Below are positions 23,388 to 34,298 of a DNA stretch of 64,000 bases, in pieces; the first letter of the stretch is position 1, and each line of letters opens with the position of its first letter. The notes beneath the pieces are model-generated. The model worked only from the letters and a program-made list of their open reading frames with translations. It did no database searches and was not told where the DNA came from. The DNA is from Elmis aenea (lineage: Eukaryota > Arthropoda > Insecta > Coleoptera > Elmidae): assembly GCA_947652605.1 (NCBI GenBank), contig OX393577.1, forward strand, positions 30,755,466-30,819,465, in the 5' to 3' direction. The position numbers were made by a program, and so were the translations under genes.

Positions 23388-23727
23388 TAGTTATTTATGT
23401 ATCAAGGCCAAACTACGTTTTGGCCGAGGTGCATATTACATTTTTTGTGCAATCGAATTAAAAACAATTTAAATTTTTAGTAATTTTCAAAATTATAGGT
23501 TAGAAACTACGTGACATTCTGTCACTGACAGATGACGGCGTATGTACTGCATTACCGGCCCTCTCCTTAGCAACGGCCGTAAAAGTTACTTTTTCGGCCG
23601 TTGCCAAGGGTAACGGCCTGAAAAGTAACTTTTACGGCCGTTGCTAAGGATAGGACCGGTAATGCAGTACTTTATGGTTGCTACCGCGTCCGTCAAACAG
23701 CTGTTTCTAGTACGATCGCACAAAAAC
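23388..23727. repeat. dispersed repeat copy B (shared ends with 13410-13518)
   Basis: The left block ATAGTTATTTATGTATCAAG and the right block CAGCTGTTTCTAGTACGAT match the borders of the copy at 13410-13518. This copy is longer because it holds the GC-rich palindrome at 23544-23670 and extra AT-rich DNA. Conserved borders with a variable interior suggest a mobile or modular repeat. Confidence 0.6.
23544..23670. repeat. 127-bp GC-rich near-perfect palindrome
   Basis: The ends GTACTGCATTACCGG and its reverse complement enclose further inverted pairs (CCTTAGCAACGGCCGT and its complement, AAAGTTACTTTT and its complement). Almost the whole segment can fold into one long hairpin. It is markedly GC-richer than the surroundings. 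It may be a MITE or fold-back insertion into repeat copy B. Confidence 0.75.
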
Positions 23728-23793
23728 CTTTTTTTATGAAGTTGTCACAAGACGAGATATTGATCCGTTACGTTACTTTTTGTACACACTGTA

Positions 23794-24749
23794 TTGTATG
23801 AGTGCAACATTTTTAAATCTTATTTGAATCGTTCTACATGTGGTCTCGCTGCTAGTATATAAAAATCATATCGATTTCATCGGGATTTTTTTTGTCGTGG
23901 TAGTTTGAAATATGTTCCATTCTCCATAGCATCAATTACCAATAAATCATCGTACTCGTGTTATTATTCAAACCTTGTAAATATGAACAGAAATAAAACA
24001 TTTATATTTTATTTGTTACAAACTAAAGGCTTTGAGAGCCTGTCTTTACATACGATCAGATATGAAATGTAATTTAAGTGTTGCTAAAAGAAACTATATT
24101 GGTATGTAATGAGTTTATAATTGAAAAAATCAGAAAATAAGAGTGGGATTAAGGTGGATGTTTTAGAAACAGTTAATTAACATCAATCGTAGAATCGTAG
24201 CACCCACGTTTATTGGTTTGATATATACGTGTAAAACTGAATGTTATAACTAAAATAATTAGATCAAATTAATTGCTGTACACGCCAATTTGTTTATATA
24301 AGTTTGCCTTTTCTCTAGAAACGAAGAAACTTTTTTCAAAATAAGCTTGCTTTATAGTTGCTAATATATGCCTTGGAATTTTTATGGTTAAAACTTGTAG
24401 GAATATTACCAATGTAATCTATCATTCCACAAATCAGAGCACAGTTTTTATTTTAAAGTGATGATGTATAAGGTTATATAATTATACAAGGCCATTAGTG
24501 AACAGCAATTTTAGATTTACTTCTTCATAATCGGAACAATTTTTTCAAATGTAGTATGTGTGCGTAGGTTTGTAAAATGGAATATATAACAGTATAATAT
24601 TTTTATAATGGAAAGCGGAAGACGATAAAGCTTCAAGTTATAATATCACTTTACATTTAAATTACAAAGTGACCAAACTTGAAGTTTTGAAAATTTTATC
24701 GACAGGCTTCTTCAAATATTTGCTCGTTCTTTAAAAGAGTATTTATAAC
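23794..24749. other. AT-rich non-coding DNA with one hairpin
   Basis: Nothing coding was recognised. The one structured feature is the 79-bp imperfect hairpin at 24623-24701. Confidence 0.5.
24623..24701. repeat. 79-bp imperfect hairpin
   Basis: Left-arm sequence CGATAAAGCTTCAAGTT and ATATCACTTT pairs with the reverse complement of the right arm (CAAACTTGAAG, AAAGTGA, TTTTATCG) around a short AT loop. Length and shape resemble a microRNA precursor or a tiny MITE. No known mature microRNA is recognised. Confidence 0.5.
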
Positions 24750-25385
24750 CAGGGATGGGGAGTCGGAGTTGGAAGTCGGAAGTTGGAAAAACTACTCCCG
24801 ACTCCTTAACGGTGTAGTTTTTTTCGATGATAAGAACAGAATCAAAAATTTAAAACAAAATTATGTTCATCGATTTTTTATTTAAACAGAAAGATTAAAG
24901 TAACACAAACAAGTTTTGTCTGTGAACGTTTAATTCATTAAAATTATGTATCTAACTTTGATATTTTTCACATTAAAATTTGCATGATTATTATAAATTA
25001 ATAACAAATTCGTCTTTTACATTTTTCATTTAGCGGCCAAGTATACGATTGCAGTATTATAATAGTATTACTTTTAGTAAAATAGTAAATAGATACAATG
25101 GAAGTCGCTTATAACGCGGGTCGGTAAAAAACTCGCAAACCCGCGTTATATGATAACCACAGTATAACCGAATTGTTGAAAATTTTATATTTTTATGTAA
25201 AAAAACTTGGTTTTTTACATTTTTTTAAATTATTTAGTAAACATACGAAAATAAACTCTGTTCGCCATTATAAAATACACTTTGGAACGAAAAAAATAAA
25301 CGGCTTTCACTGTAGTAAATATAATATTAATTACGTTTTTTTAATGAAAGGAAGTCGGTTATTTTTCTGCCGACCCCCATCCCTG
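24750..25385. mobile_element. hAT MITE with perfect 8-bp target duplication
   Basis: The 636 bp element starts CAGGGATGGGGAGTCGG and ends with the complementary CCGACCCCCATCCCTG. It is flanked on both sides by TTTATAAC (24742-24749 and 25386-25393), the 8-bp duplication expected of hAT insertion. The interior is non-coding and contains a hairpin formed by AACGCGGGT and its complement near 25114-25147. The perfect duplication indicates a complete and fairly recent insertion. Confidence 0.85.
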
Positions 25386-26208
25386 TTTATAACACCGTTA
25401 GTTTTTCGTCAAAAATATTTATTGTGCTTTTAATATATCAACTAACTTGGTGTTTTAAATATTTCTTTGCGTCCAAAGATACCGTGTATCATATTTTTTT
25501 AATTCGACTGTATCAAAATATTAAAGAGGTTGTTGCCTGATAAAAGATACCGCGCATTTGTGCTTAACGAATAATACATTTTATTAGCATGCAAATTGTA
25601 CACAAAGATGCCTCACATAATCTACTAGATAAGATAACTGTTAAGAATTGATAATTTGCGTGCTGCAAATGACATTTTGCTTCCAACACACATCATTGCG
25701 TTCCATAAAATGTGTATTGTACATCGTAAGGTTAAAATCGTGAATTCCAAATGTTCTAATAGTTTATTCATGTCTAAAGAATTTGATATACGGCCATGAG
25801 AACTATAATTTTTGATTGCTAGTTAATGCGGGAAAATATAATTTAAAGCACGGGTCTTCGGGAATGTTGCTGTAGATATAAATATATGGTCAACTGAAAT
25901 AAACACTATCTCGATAAAATACGTGCCCGGAGCTATATCGACTTTACGATATAAAATGAGTCTTCGAATACCAATAATTTTCTTATTGGAAATAACTTTT
26001 TGCTACGTACCTTTTCAGTCTTGACATCGTTTAACTGTACGTTGTCGAGACTAACCAACTACAAATTAATTAAATTTGATTGACATTTGAATAGGCAAAC
26101 ATAATACAATAAAAATACGGCAAAGGATGTTTGCTTACAATTATTTTATAAATTCCAAGTATCACTAACAAAAAATAATCAAAAAATTGTTTGTTACTAG
26201 TTAATAGA
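25386..26208. other. AT-rich non-coding DNA
   Basis: No gene, inverted-repeat element or exon was recognised in this stretch. Confidence 0.5.
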
Positions 26209-26445
26209 CAGTAAAACCTCGATTTAAAGGACTTTGATTTAACGGACTTCGGATTTAACCAAAAACATTTTTGGTCTGTATGTCATATGCAAAAATTAAC
26301 ACCCTGTTAATTTAACCCGCTCGTAAACAATGTTTGGCGCGCTTTTCTGTTAATTTAAACGTTTCATACATACTTAATTTTAATTACACAAACGTATCTA
26401 CAAAAGTAAAAACGTCAAGTTTTTAACATACGCATTTCGAAATGC

Positions 26446-26617
26446 TTCTTCTTCTTATTATCTCTTATTAGTTCTCTAACCTTACTTCACTCGATTCCTG
26501 TGTTTGTGACAAATGTTTTCACCTCCTCATTCCAAGTTTGCCTTGTCTTACTTTTCGATTTTTCTTTCCGTTCGCGCTTCATATGCTTTTCTGGGCATCC
26601 TGTCTTCTCCCATTCTA
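26446..26617 (-). pseudogene. LINE reverse transcriptase C-terminal tail (distal part)
   Basis: Read on the minus strand, the segment gives RMGEDRMPRKAYEARTERK and, after a frameshift, RQTWNEEVKTFVTNTGIE followed by a stop where tryptophan is usual, then SKVRELIRD. This is the well-known C-terminal tail of many insect non-LTR reverse transcriptases (pattern GHV.RM...R.P......R.TW.EEV...GI.W..). It is interrupted at its upstream side by the fold-back element and contains stops and a frameshift, so it is dead. It continues at 28084-28189. Confidence 0.75.
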
Positions 26618-28083
26618 TACAGGGTGCCCATTTTTCTAACCTGTTGTATGGGTAACTCCGTTAATATTAGAGATACAGACACGTTTAAATTAGCAAATTT
26701 GTGCAGAATTTAAAGGAAAATCTGATGCCATTTTCAAATTTGACCTACGTCATCAACTTTTTGAAATATTTTGAAAAAACTGAAAAAGGTCGATTTTTTC
26801 AAACTTGAATAATTTCCTAACCATATGAGCACAAACTTGCATTTTTTTAAATGGAAGTCATAGTTGGCTGTGGTATTATTAAAAAGGTTATTTTTTTCTC
26901 GTTTCAATGATATAAGGTTTGTTATGCTTTACTCTTGTAGTTTTTCTTTAAATAAGCAAAACTCATTTCACATGTTCACAGCCTACTAATAGATGGGAGT
27001 TATCCCGTGTTGATGTTCTTTTTTTTTCGATGTGACATTTAAGAGTTGTCTCTTATTGTTAGTGTAGCAGTTATTAGCCAGTTACAAATTTTAAAAACAA
27101 AACCTCAGAGTTTGTCAAATATAATTTATTGTTTGTTTTACGTATAAATCTCTCTCTCGTGTTGGTCAAAATATTTGATTGAGTTTATTGTAAATTTCAA
27201 AAACAATGTGTTCTAATGAAGAAAAAAACCACATGCTTTTCTATTACTACGCTTGTAATAAAAATAGTAGAAATTCAAGTGAAATGTATTTGCAAAGATT
27301 TATGGAAAAGAGCCAACCAAGAAAGAAATTATTTTCGTTATTAGAAACCAATTTAAAAAAATACGGGTATACCAAAAAGCCTGATAATATTTCTTCATTA
27401 AAAAGCATTGTTTTTGAAATTTATAATAAACAAAAATTTTGATCAACACTAGAGAGAGACATAGTATAACAAACAATAATTTTTTTTTGACAAACTATGA
27501 GGTTTTGTTTTTAAAATTTGTAACTGGCTAATAACTGCTACACTAACAATAAGAGACAACTCTTAAATGTCACATCGAAAAAAAAAGAACATCAACACGG
27601 GATAACTCCCATCTATTAGTAGGCTGTGAACATGTGAAATGATTTTTGCTTATTTAAAGAAAAACTACAAGAGTAAAGCATAACAAACCTTATATCATTG
27701 AAACGAGAAGAAAATAACCTTTTTAATAATACCACAGCCAACTATGACTTCCATTTAAAAAAATGCAAGTTTGTGCTATAACTCGGAAATCGAGAGTGCT
27801 ATGAAAATTTTGTTAACATATTTAAAATCTACGTAAAATTATCTATAAAATTAAATTTTTATTTTTGTTCCAACTTATATGGTTACGGAATTATTCAAGT
27901 TTGAAAAAATCGACCTTTTTCAGTTTTTTCAAAATATTTCAAAAAGTTGATGACGTAGGTCAAATTTGAATGGCATCAGATTTCCCTTTAAATTCTGCAC
28001 AAATTTGCTAATTTAAACGTTTCTGTATCTCTAATATTAACGGAGTTACCCATACAACAGGTTAGAAAAATGGGCACCCTGTA
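26618..28083. mobile_element. long-TIR (fold-back) mariner-type element with a single HTH gene
   Basis: The ends TACAGGGTGCCCATTTTTCT are identical in inverse orientation and sit at TA. The inverted arms are very long, about 560 bp on the left and 650 bp on the right. They cover everything except the small gene at 27206-27442. The right arm has about 95 bp (near 27778-27877) missing from the left, so the arms evolved by indel after formation. It interrupts a LINE fragment: removing it and one TA rejoins the LINE reading. End sequence and encoded domain place it in the mariner superfamily. Confidence 0.85.
27206..27442 (+). CDS. DUF4817-like DNA-binding domain protein without catalytic domain
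   Basis: A 78-residue intact frame starts ATG with MCSNEEKNHMLFYYYACNK. It fits the DUF4817 helix-turn-helix pattern that opens many mariner-superfamily transposases: (S)NEE..HM.. Y..C..N at residues 3-18, MYLQRF at about 27-32, and a P...LF..L...L...G stretch at about 37-53. The lysine-rich tail ends at residue 78. The DDE/D catalytic region, normally another 230 or more residues, is absent and there is no room for it between the arms. It is inferred that this could bind the element's own ends without cutting, acting as a repressor. Alternatively it is just the surviving N-terminus of a deleted transposase. The frame is intact, unlike the transposase at 11657-12730. Confidence 0.6.
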   Translation: MCSNEEKNHMLFYYYACNKNSRNSSEMYLQRFMEKSQPRKKLFSLLETNLKKYGYTKKPDNISSLKSIVFEIYNKQKF

Positions 28084-28189
28084 TACATGACCTAGCTTTG
28101 TTACCATTTTGGATGTTTTGTTCTATTGGTTATACTTTTAGGTTTTCTCTATAGGTTTCGTTTCTAATTTTGTTCCTACGCGTTTTACC
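28084..28189 (-). pseudogene. LINE reverse transcriptase C-terminal region (proximal part)
   Basis: On the minus strand this reads GKTRRNKIRNETYRENLKV, then PIEQNIQNG after a stop, then a GHV block in another frame. It matches the K(T)RRD(R)IRNE......PI...I.....LRW.GHV segment of insect LINE reverse transcriptases. It directly precedes the RMGEDRMP block at 26617 once the fold-back element is ignored. Stops and frameshifts show decay. Confidence 0.7.
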
Positions 28190-28345
28190 TTAAATTTTTT
28201 TAATAACTTCATTTCTTATATTTCTGATAAAACTTTGTTGTGGTCCATGATTCGATTTGGAAATCCTACTTTGTTATAAAAGGGACCTTCGACTTTAACG
28301 GACACACCCTCGTCCGAATCAGTCCGTTAAATCGAGGTTTTACTG

Positions 28346-31300
28346 TATACAATTAGTATATTTGAAATTCATAATTTGCAAACAATTAGATTTCCTCCTC
28401 ATTTAATTTACTAGTAAAACTTTGATTACATTTTAATACTTCATTATTAACAAAAAAATATTATCTAAACTAGATCCTTTTCCGACCATCCTGTACTGAT
28501 GCAGAGATTTTATGTCGGCAAATAAAAGTTGTGAAAACACTTTTAATCTTAACTAATTTACAATAACCTTAACTTGTTTGTGTTTTGAGTCACATTAAAA
28601 ACAAATGGTGTTGAACGGAATTGTTTCTTCGAAAGCTTTAACATATTGTAATATGGCAGTTGTATATTTGGCGCGTATTGACAAGGCCATTCAGAAATAA
28701 GTGACACACTTATTAATTCAGATTTTATTGTAATAAATTCGCAGGTAACATATTGTACTCTGGTATGTATTGTACGTGGGTTTGGCTTAGGCAGTTGCAA
28801 ATTCGGCAACGTTATTACGACCAATCAACAATCTTGTTAATTGTTTTTTTCCACCCGAGCCACTATTCACGGCAATTATATAGTTATTTAGCCAACAATG
28901 GCGAATTATTTTTAACGCATGTTTCGTTTTCGCACGTTTATAAGTATAAGGCAAAATAAGGGTAGCTTGGGCCATTAGCTGGACATTCTTCACGTTTTTC
29001 AAACGGAATTTAATCGAAGAAATCCTCAACAAGCTTTTAAGTCTGGATTGGAAAGATATATTGCATTTCTTGCAGTTTTGTTTAGCAGACTTGGAATAAA
29101 ATCCTGTTGGCTTTGTCTTACGTAGTAGGTGACTTATTTAAAAACTGGTTAAGTGTAGCATAAAAGCCTGGATTGTACATCTCCACTGCTTTTTATGCTG
29201 CATGTGCAAGCTTTTAATTTGCTCAAATAAAATAGTATTTACACTACTTAACGTAAAATATTTTAAATAGATAATGATTGTTAACTGGAAGAAATTTTGA
29301 ACATATAATTGAATGCACGATAATAATGCTACAAAATTGTAATCGTATATGTTAAACTTGGTGGCTAAAAGTTTGTGTATTATTTTAAAAAAATGGAAAA
29401 CTTCAAAAATTTTGACGAATGACGCAATTTCTAGAAGTTTTGGCAATTTTTGTCACTCTGTTAAAGAGATATGTTTATTGACTTAACTTTATTTTACTAA
29501 AATTCTTAATGTATTTCAAAATAGCAGTAAAGAGAATATTTAACGTACAACTTACAAACGATAAACATTTATAACAACGTTTAAATCGCCGTATATTAAA
29601 TTTCTAACACCCACTTGACAAAATTCAAACTACATTTTAGGAAATCTAATTATTTGCTTCTTAAAATTGTTTCCAAATCATTAGAAAGTTTATCTTGCTT
29701 CAGTTAATTGAATTTTAAAAACCATATGGTCAGTATTAATAGTGCGAAACAGGATATCAAAAGTAAACTAAATAAGATTTTACATAAAACTTATCATTTT
29801 AAATCGACTTTCACCAAGATTTTGCCACAATTAATCGCCTATACCCGTACTTGAGCAACGAATTTCGTGTAAACTGTCTCATATGTTGTATTTTCTACAA
29901 ATTTACTCTTGTATCATTTACATACATAAGCACGGCCATTCAAAAATACTGTTCTACAATCTTTGTTGTCCGTGCGTGAATAAAGAAAAATTTTCATTCA
30001 CCAAATTTAGTGTTTTCCTCGTCTTACACATTAAAAAGGTCACTTGTGACGTGAATTAATTTACATTTGAGATTAGATAAGTTTTGGTCTTTCATTCTAA
30101 AGACCAACTGGCTTGGCTTGTCTACGCGTAGGACGATAATAGTAGGAGCTACGAGGAGAAATCCTACGCCTACTAGATCTTGTGCATGTGCAGTTGCGTC
30201 ACATTGTAAACAAAAGGGTTTGGACATTTAAAGATCGAAAATTTTTACAAGTTTTTCGCAATGAGAAACTTGCGAAAATAATTCTGGTTTGTTCCTAAAA
30301 TTGGAGTTTTGATAAAACTTTAAACAAATGCCACATGCGATTGTTCGGAATGATGGTAGAGCGTCAAGGACTTTTCATTGATAGATGTGCAAAATAGGAA
30401 GTAACGGGAGAATGAAGTAATAATGCAATTTATGTAGTATTGAATGGCCAATATCAAAATTAATAAATCATGTACACCTTGAATAATTACTACAAGTCAC
30501 ATAAATTTTCCTTTAAACAATAATTATTATGATTATAATTTATTTGCGACTTGTAAGAATAAAAAAGCACAGCCAATGATGTGGATATGTATTACTGTTG
30601 TAAGTCGCCTAAATCGTATCATTATTTTCTTTAAATAAATTAGCTGTAAACAAAATGCTTAAAATGAGAGATAACATTCCAATTTCTTTGTAAATAATTC
30701 TACGAAAACACGGACCGGGGCATAAATATAAGAAAATAATATTTTGTGTCTGATTTTAAAGTAAAAAGTTTTTTAAAACTGGAAATTTGAAACTTTATTA
30801 AATGGATCAATAAATTAGACAATAGTCACCTGAATGACAAGACATCGTACATTCCTAATAAAGTGTAGAAAATACTAGTGTATTAAGTTTCGGTTACATG
30901 CCTAAATGTTTAAAATTTAATTAATTCGAGAGGTATACGGCATAAATTTTCATTTTTTAAAATAAATAATCTGAACATAACGAATATCAATTTATTCAAG
31001 CACACGATGCGCAGTATACGTAATATTTTAAATACTGTTTACTTTGGTTCTCTAAAACTCTTACAATATTAGGTGTAGGTACCATACGTTGCACATTCTT
31101 GATTTTTTTAATTACTTAATTATTATGAAACACGTTCATAAATAAAACCATGTATTTCGTTGAGTCTAAGCGCGTTTTGTTTTTCTTATCTTATTGTTTT
31201 ATCTTTCCATTAAATATTAGTAGGAATATTTAATTAAATAGGAATCATTTCTGAAAATAATTTTGAGTTTAAAATAACGAGGGACATATATTACGCGCAT

Positions 31301-34141
31301 TTTATTATTAAATTAATTTTTTTGTAAACAAACTGTCGTGTAGTTTAAGATAATTAGGAGACTACTGCAGCTGTACATTCTTTGAAAATGTCAAGTCTAG
31401 CAATGCGGTTCGTTTTACCTTTAATTTTAAACACAGACTGAACGAAGATGGGCTTTTATTTTATGGTAAAGCAAACAAAGATAAAAATCTCGGGTTTGTT
31501 TTCTTGCCGTTAACTTTGAACAATTTTTCTAAATGTTTCTTAAATAACTAAGAATCCACAGTTGGCCATGACAGCCGAATAAACTACCTTCATGCAGAAA
31601 TAAATATTCACCGTGCCGACAGGTTTTAAAAAACAAAAATAAACCTAAATTACTTTTGATGGTAGCGATGAATCTTCGTTTCTTTTATTCTTTTATACTC
31701 GCTCGTTATTAACTTTAATAATAACGAACTAATCAAGGCGGTATAATAAAATTCTTTTGAACACTTTTAATTACAGCACTTGCTTTACAACACATTGTAT
31801 GTGTAAATACTAATTGTTAATTATAAAACGAATATTACGAATCCGTTGATTTCTTTTTACCTTACATGGTGTGTGTAATTATACGTTGTAGTTTGTAATT
31901 GGTTTCGACTTTGAATTTATCAAATGTATGTTTTGCTGTATAAATTCCCTCTGTATGCTCTAAGCATTGTAATCATTGAAATAATCTAACAAATGATCAT
32001 CTTTACCGATTAATAATGTACGTACGTTACTAAGAAGTGACCTTGCGGTCGATCTTATACGTAACTATGTGTGTAACACATTAGTAATTATTATTTTACC
32101 AAGAAAATTTACCTCGACATTAGAACTGTAAGCGACAGGTAAACACGTTAAATGTATATTATCTTATAATTGCCCTTCCTTTAGCACTCGTACAGTGCGT
32201 TAAAGTTAAATTCGAAATCGCTTAACACCAACCTGTGTACCCTAATTTTAGTTTCGTAAACGGAAGCTAAACAGGAAATAAACAATCACTTATTTATAAT
32301 TTTCTAATTGTTGTAGAATTAAATCAGTTGCTTTATGGTTCGATTACTAATAATGTTAAAACAAATGCCGTTCTTTTTTTTTCAAAAAGTGGGCACCCCA
32401 TTATGTAAATATTATCGAGTTTTATATTTAAAAATCGTGTGTTGTGGTTTCATCTAAAACGTTCCGGAAGAATTAGAGCTATAATTTTATGATTATAAAA
32501 ATACCTTGCCGATAAAATGACTCAACTAAACAAGAGAAGTATCGTATGATGAGTTTGAGTATACAAGATTCAACGATTCCGTGAAATATTTATCTCATTG
32601 TGATTTCTGACATCGACGAAATCACAAATATGTAGGCGTTTATATTATTGAACGTTTGAGTAGGTGGTATCAACAAAATACTGTATTGTTAGGTACGATA
32701 ATATTGATCTAATGTCCTATAATAGTCACAAAATAAAAACATTTTTAGTTATACATACAGACTTTATACAGAAAATATTATGTATACCGAGTGTCTACAT
32801 ATAAAAGAATTTAGTTACATGACATTTTTGTGGCGCTTTGTGTAGAGTGTTGTTTTAATTTAATAAATCACCTGTGATACAAAAAATGTATAGTAATTGT
32901 TGTTGGCTACTATTTAAAAGAATATTATTGAAAAGATATGTGCTTTAAAACGAATAGCTTGTGCATTAAACCGTAAATATTTAGCACTAAATAAATATAT
33001 CTATTTTAAATAAAAACTATTAGGTACCGACATCGAAGAATATAATGTTTGTAGTGTACGCTAAAACGATTTTTTTTGTGCATTAAGGTATTAAAAAGTG
33101 CACTCTAAATAAATGTTTTTATTTCAAATAAATAAGTTAAAAAATAGTTATTTAAATTAATATAAGTTATACTTAAAAACCTGACCTAACCTGATTTAAT
33201 TCAAAAATTAAATAACTATTTACTAATATTACACTTACTTTTTAAAATTGTCTATGAATAATTAAATATTTGTTAAAATTATATCTATAGGTACAAATAC
33301 ATAGAAGATAGATGAGTGGTACAAAAATTGCGAAAACCACACCAAAATTTAATGCACATATTATTTGTTTTAGGTTATATTTATTTTTCTGGTGGTTCAA
33401 ATAAGTTATTGAATCCGCGCATTCAATATTTAAATGGTGATTTAATTAAAATTTTGGGAATATAATTTTTTATGGACAGAAATGTTATAAGCTGTTTATA
33501 CATTTTTATTGATATTACAAATGTATTGCATATTAATTTATTTAAGTTTACAAATATAATATAAAAGGCACACACAAATTTATAAATGCGCACGCATTTA
33601 TTTTTATGTATTTTTTTAAATAGTGCTAACTTTTGTTTAAATTAAACTTATTGCACTTTTTTTAATACTACAGTATTTTTTTATTGTACACATATTTTAA
33701 AAATTTTATTTTATATTTTGCGCATTTAGATTGAAGTTATTGTTATTTATTCAGTTTGTTTAATTTTAAACTGTTCTTTGCGATGGTGAAAAAGCTTTTT
33801 TTTAAACAAATTTTGGTTTCACTACTCGTAAAGTTGCAAACTTCGGTCTAATATACACCAACTTACTTTAAGATTGAGTAATAAAACAATTAACCCTGGT
33901 ACAACTTTGATAGATACAAATAGTGGTAGAACTAAAATTTCACAACAGCATCTCACATTTCGTCCTACAGTATAACTTGTTTGATGTGTAGGCCCATGTA
34001 TTTAAATCAAAATCAATCATTTCGTTAATTATGACGTTTTAATGACACCATAATTCACCCATCGGTGGACATAAATGGTTCAAACAAATACAAAACTTAA
34101 TAGTACAAAAATGTTACAATCAACTCCATTTTTAGTTATTA
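28346..34141. other. long AT-rich stretch with no recognised gene or transposon
   Basis: Overlapping short frames on both strands around 28560-29030 have no splice context or motif. A small hairpin with GCGTAGGAC and ATCCTACGC lies near 30126-30171. The part at 33.0-33.8 kb is extremely AT-rich. No TACAG, hAT or Helitron ends were found, in contrast to the regions on both sides. Probably intron or intergenic. Confidence 0.5.
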
Positions 34142-34298
34142 CAGCCCACTAAACATCCGCGCTTTTTCCTTGCACGAAGTACAATTAGAAAAAGTGGGCG
34201 ACTCGCTTGCATAATGTTCCTTACCGCTTCTACCTTAGAAATGCATCACTTGTCTCTTTTTCTTCCAAGTGCGATGATTGATTCGACATAGTGGGCTG
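34142..34298. mobile_element. small TIR element (MITE), 157 bp
   Basis: CAGCCCACTA at the left pairs with TAGTGGGCTG at the right. Less perfect pairing of CGCGCTTTTTCC/GGAAGAAAAAG type blocks continues inside. It is GC-richer than the surroundings, with no clear target duplication. CAG...CTG ends fit hAT-like MITEs, but assignment is weak. Confidence 0.5.

Larger units (their letters stand above)
22954..23793. mobile_element. TACAG-ended TIR element, 840 bp, non-coding
   Basis: The left end TACAGTTTGTACAAAAGTAA pairs with the right end, reverse-complemented, TACAGTGTGTACAAAAAGTA. Matching continues through GTAACGGATCAATATCTCG, for arms of about 45 bp. It lies at a TA dinucleotide. Inside are an ACACCCTGTGTA motif (about 23015), a TATACTGGGTGATC motif (about 23269) that looks like another element end, repeat copy B and a GC-rich palindrome. 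It is a composite of nested non-coding elements. Confidence 0.7.
26209..28345. mobile_element. pogo/Tigger-like TIR pair enclosing nested elements
   Basis: The left end CAGTAAAACCTCGATTTAA and the right end, reverse-complemented, CAGTAAAACCTCGATTTAAC are near-identical and continue with GGAC. CAGT..AACCTCG is the characteristic terminal motif of pogo/Tigger-like elements. TA follows the right end; the left flank reads GA. Between the ends lie a LINE 3' fragment and, splitting it, a 1.47 kb fold-back transposon. No pogo-type transposase remains. Confidence 0.7.

Noticed and set aside
30024..30227. 67-codon minus-strand frame with two Cys near its start
   Set aside because: It runs through a small inverted repeat (GCGTAGGAC/ATCCTACGC) and lacks splice or domain support.
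33182..33200. CCTGACCTAACCTGA resembling insect telomere repeats (TCAGG/TTAGG)
   Set aside because: Only three imperfect pentamers; too short to be an interstitial telomeric array.
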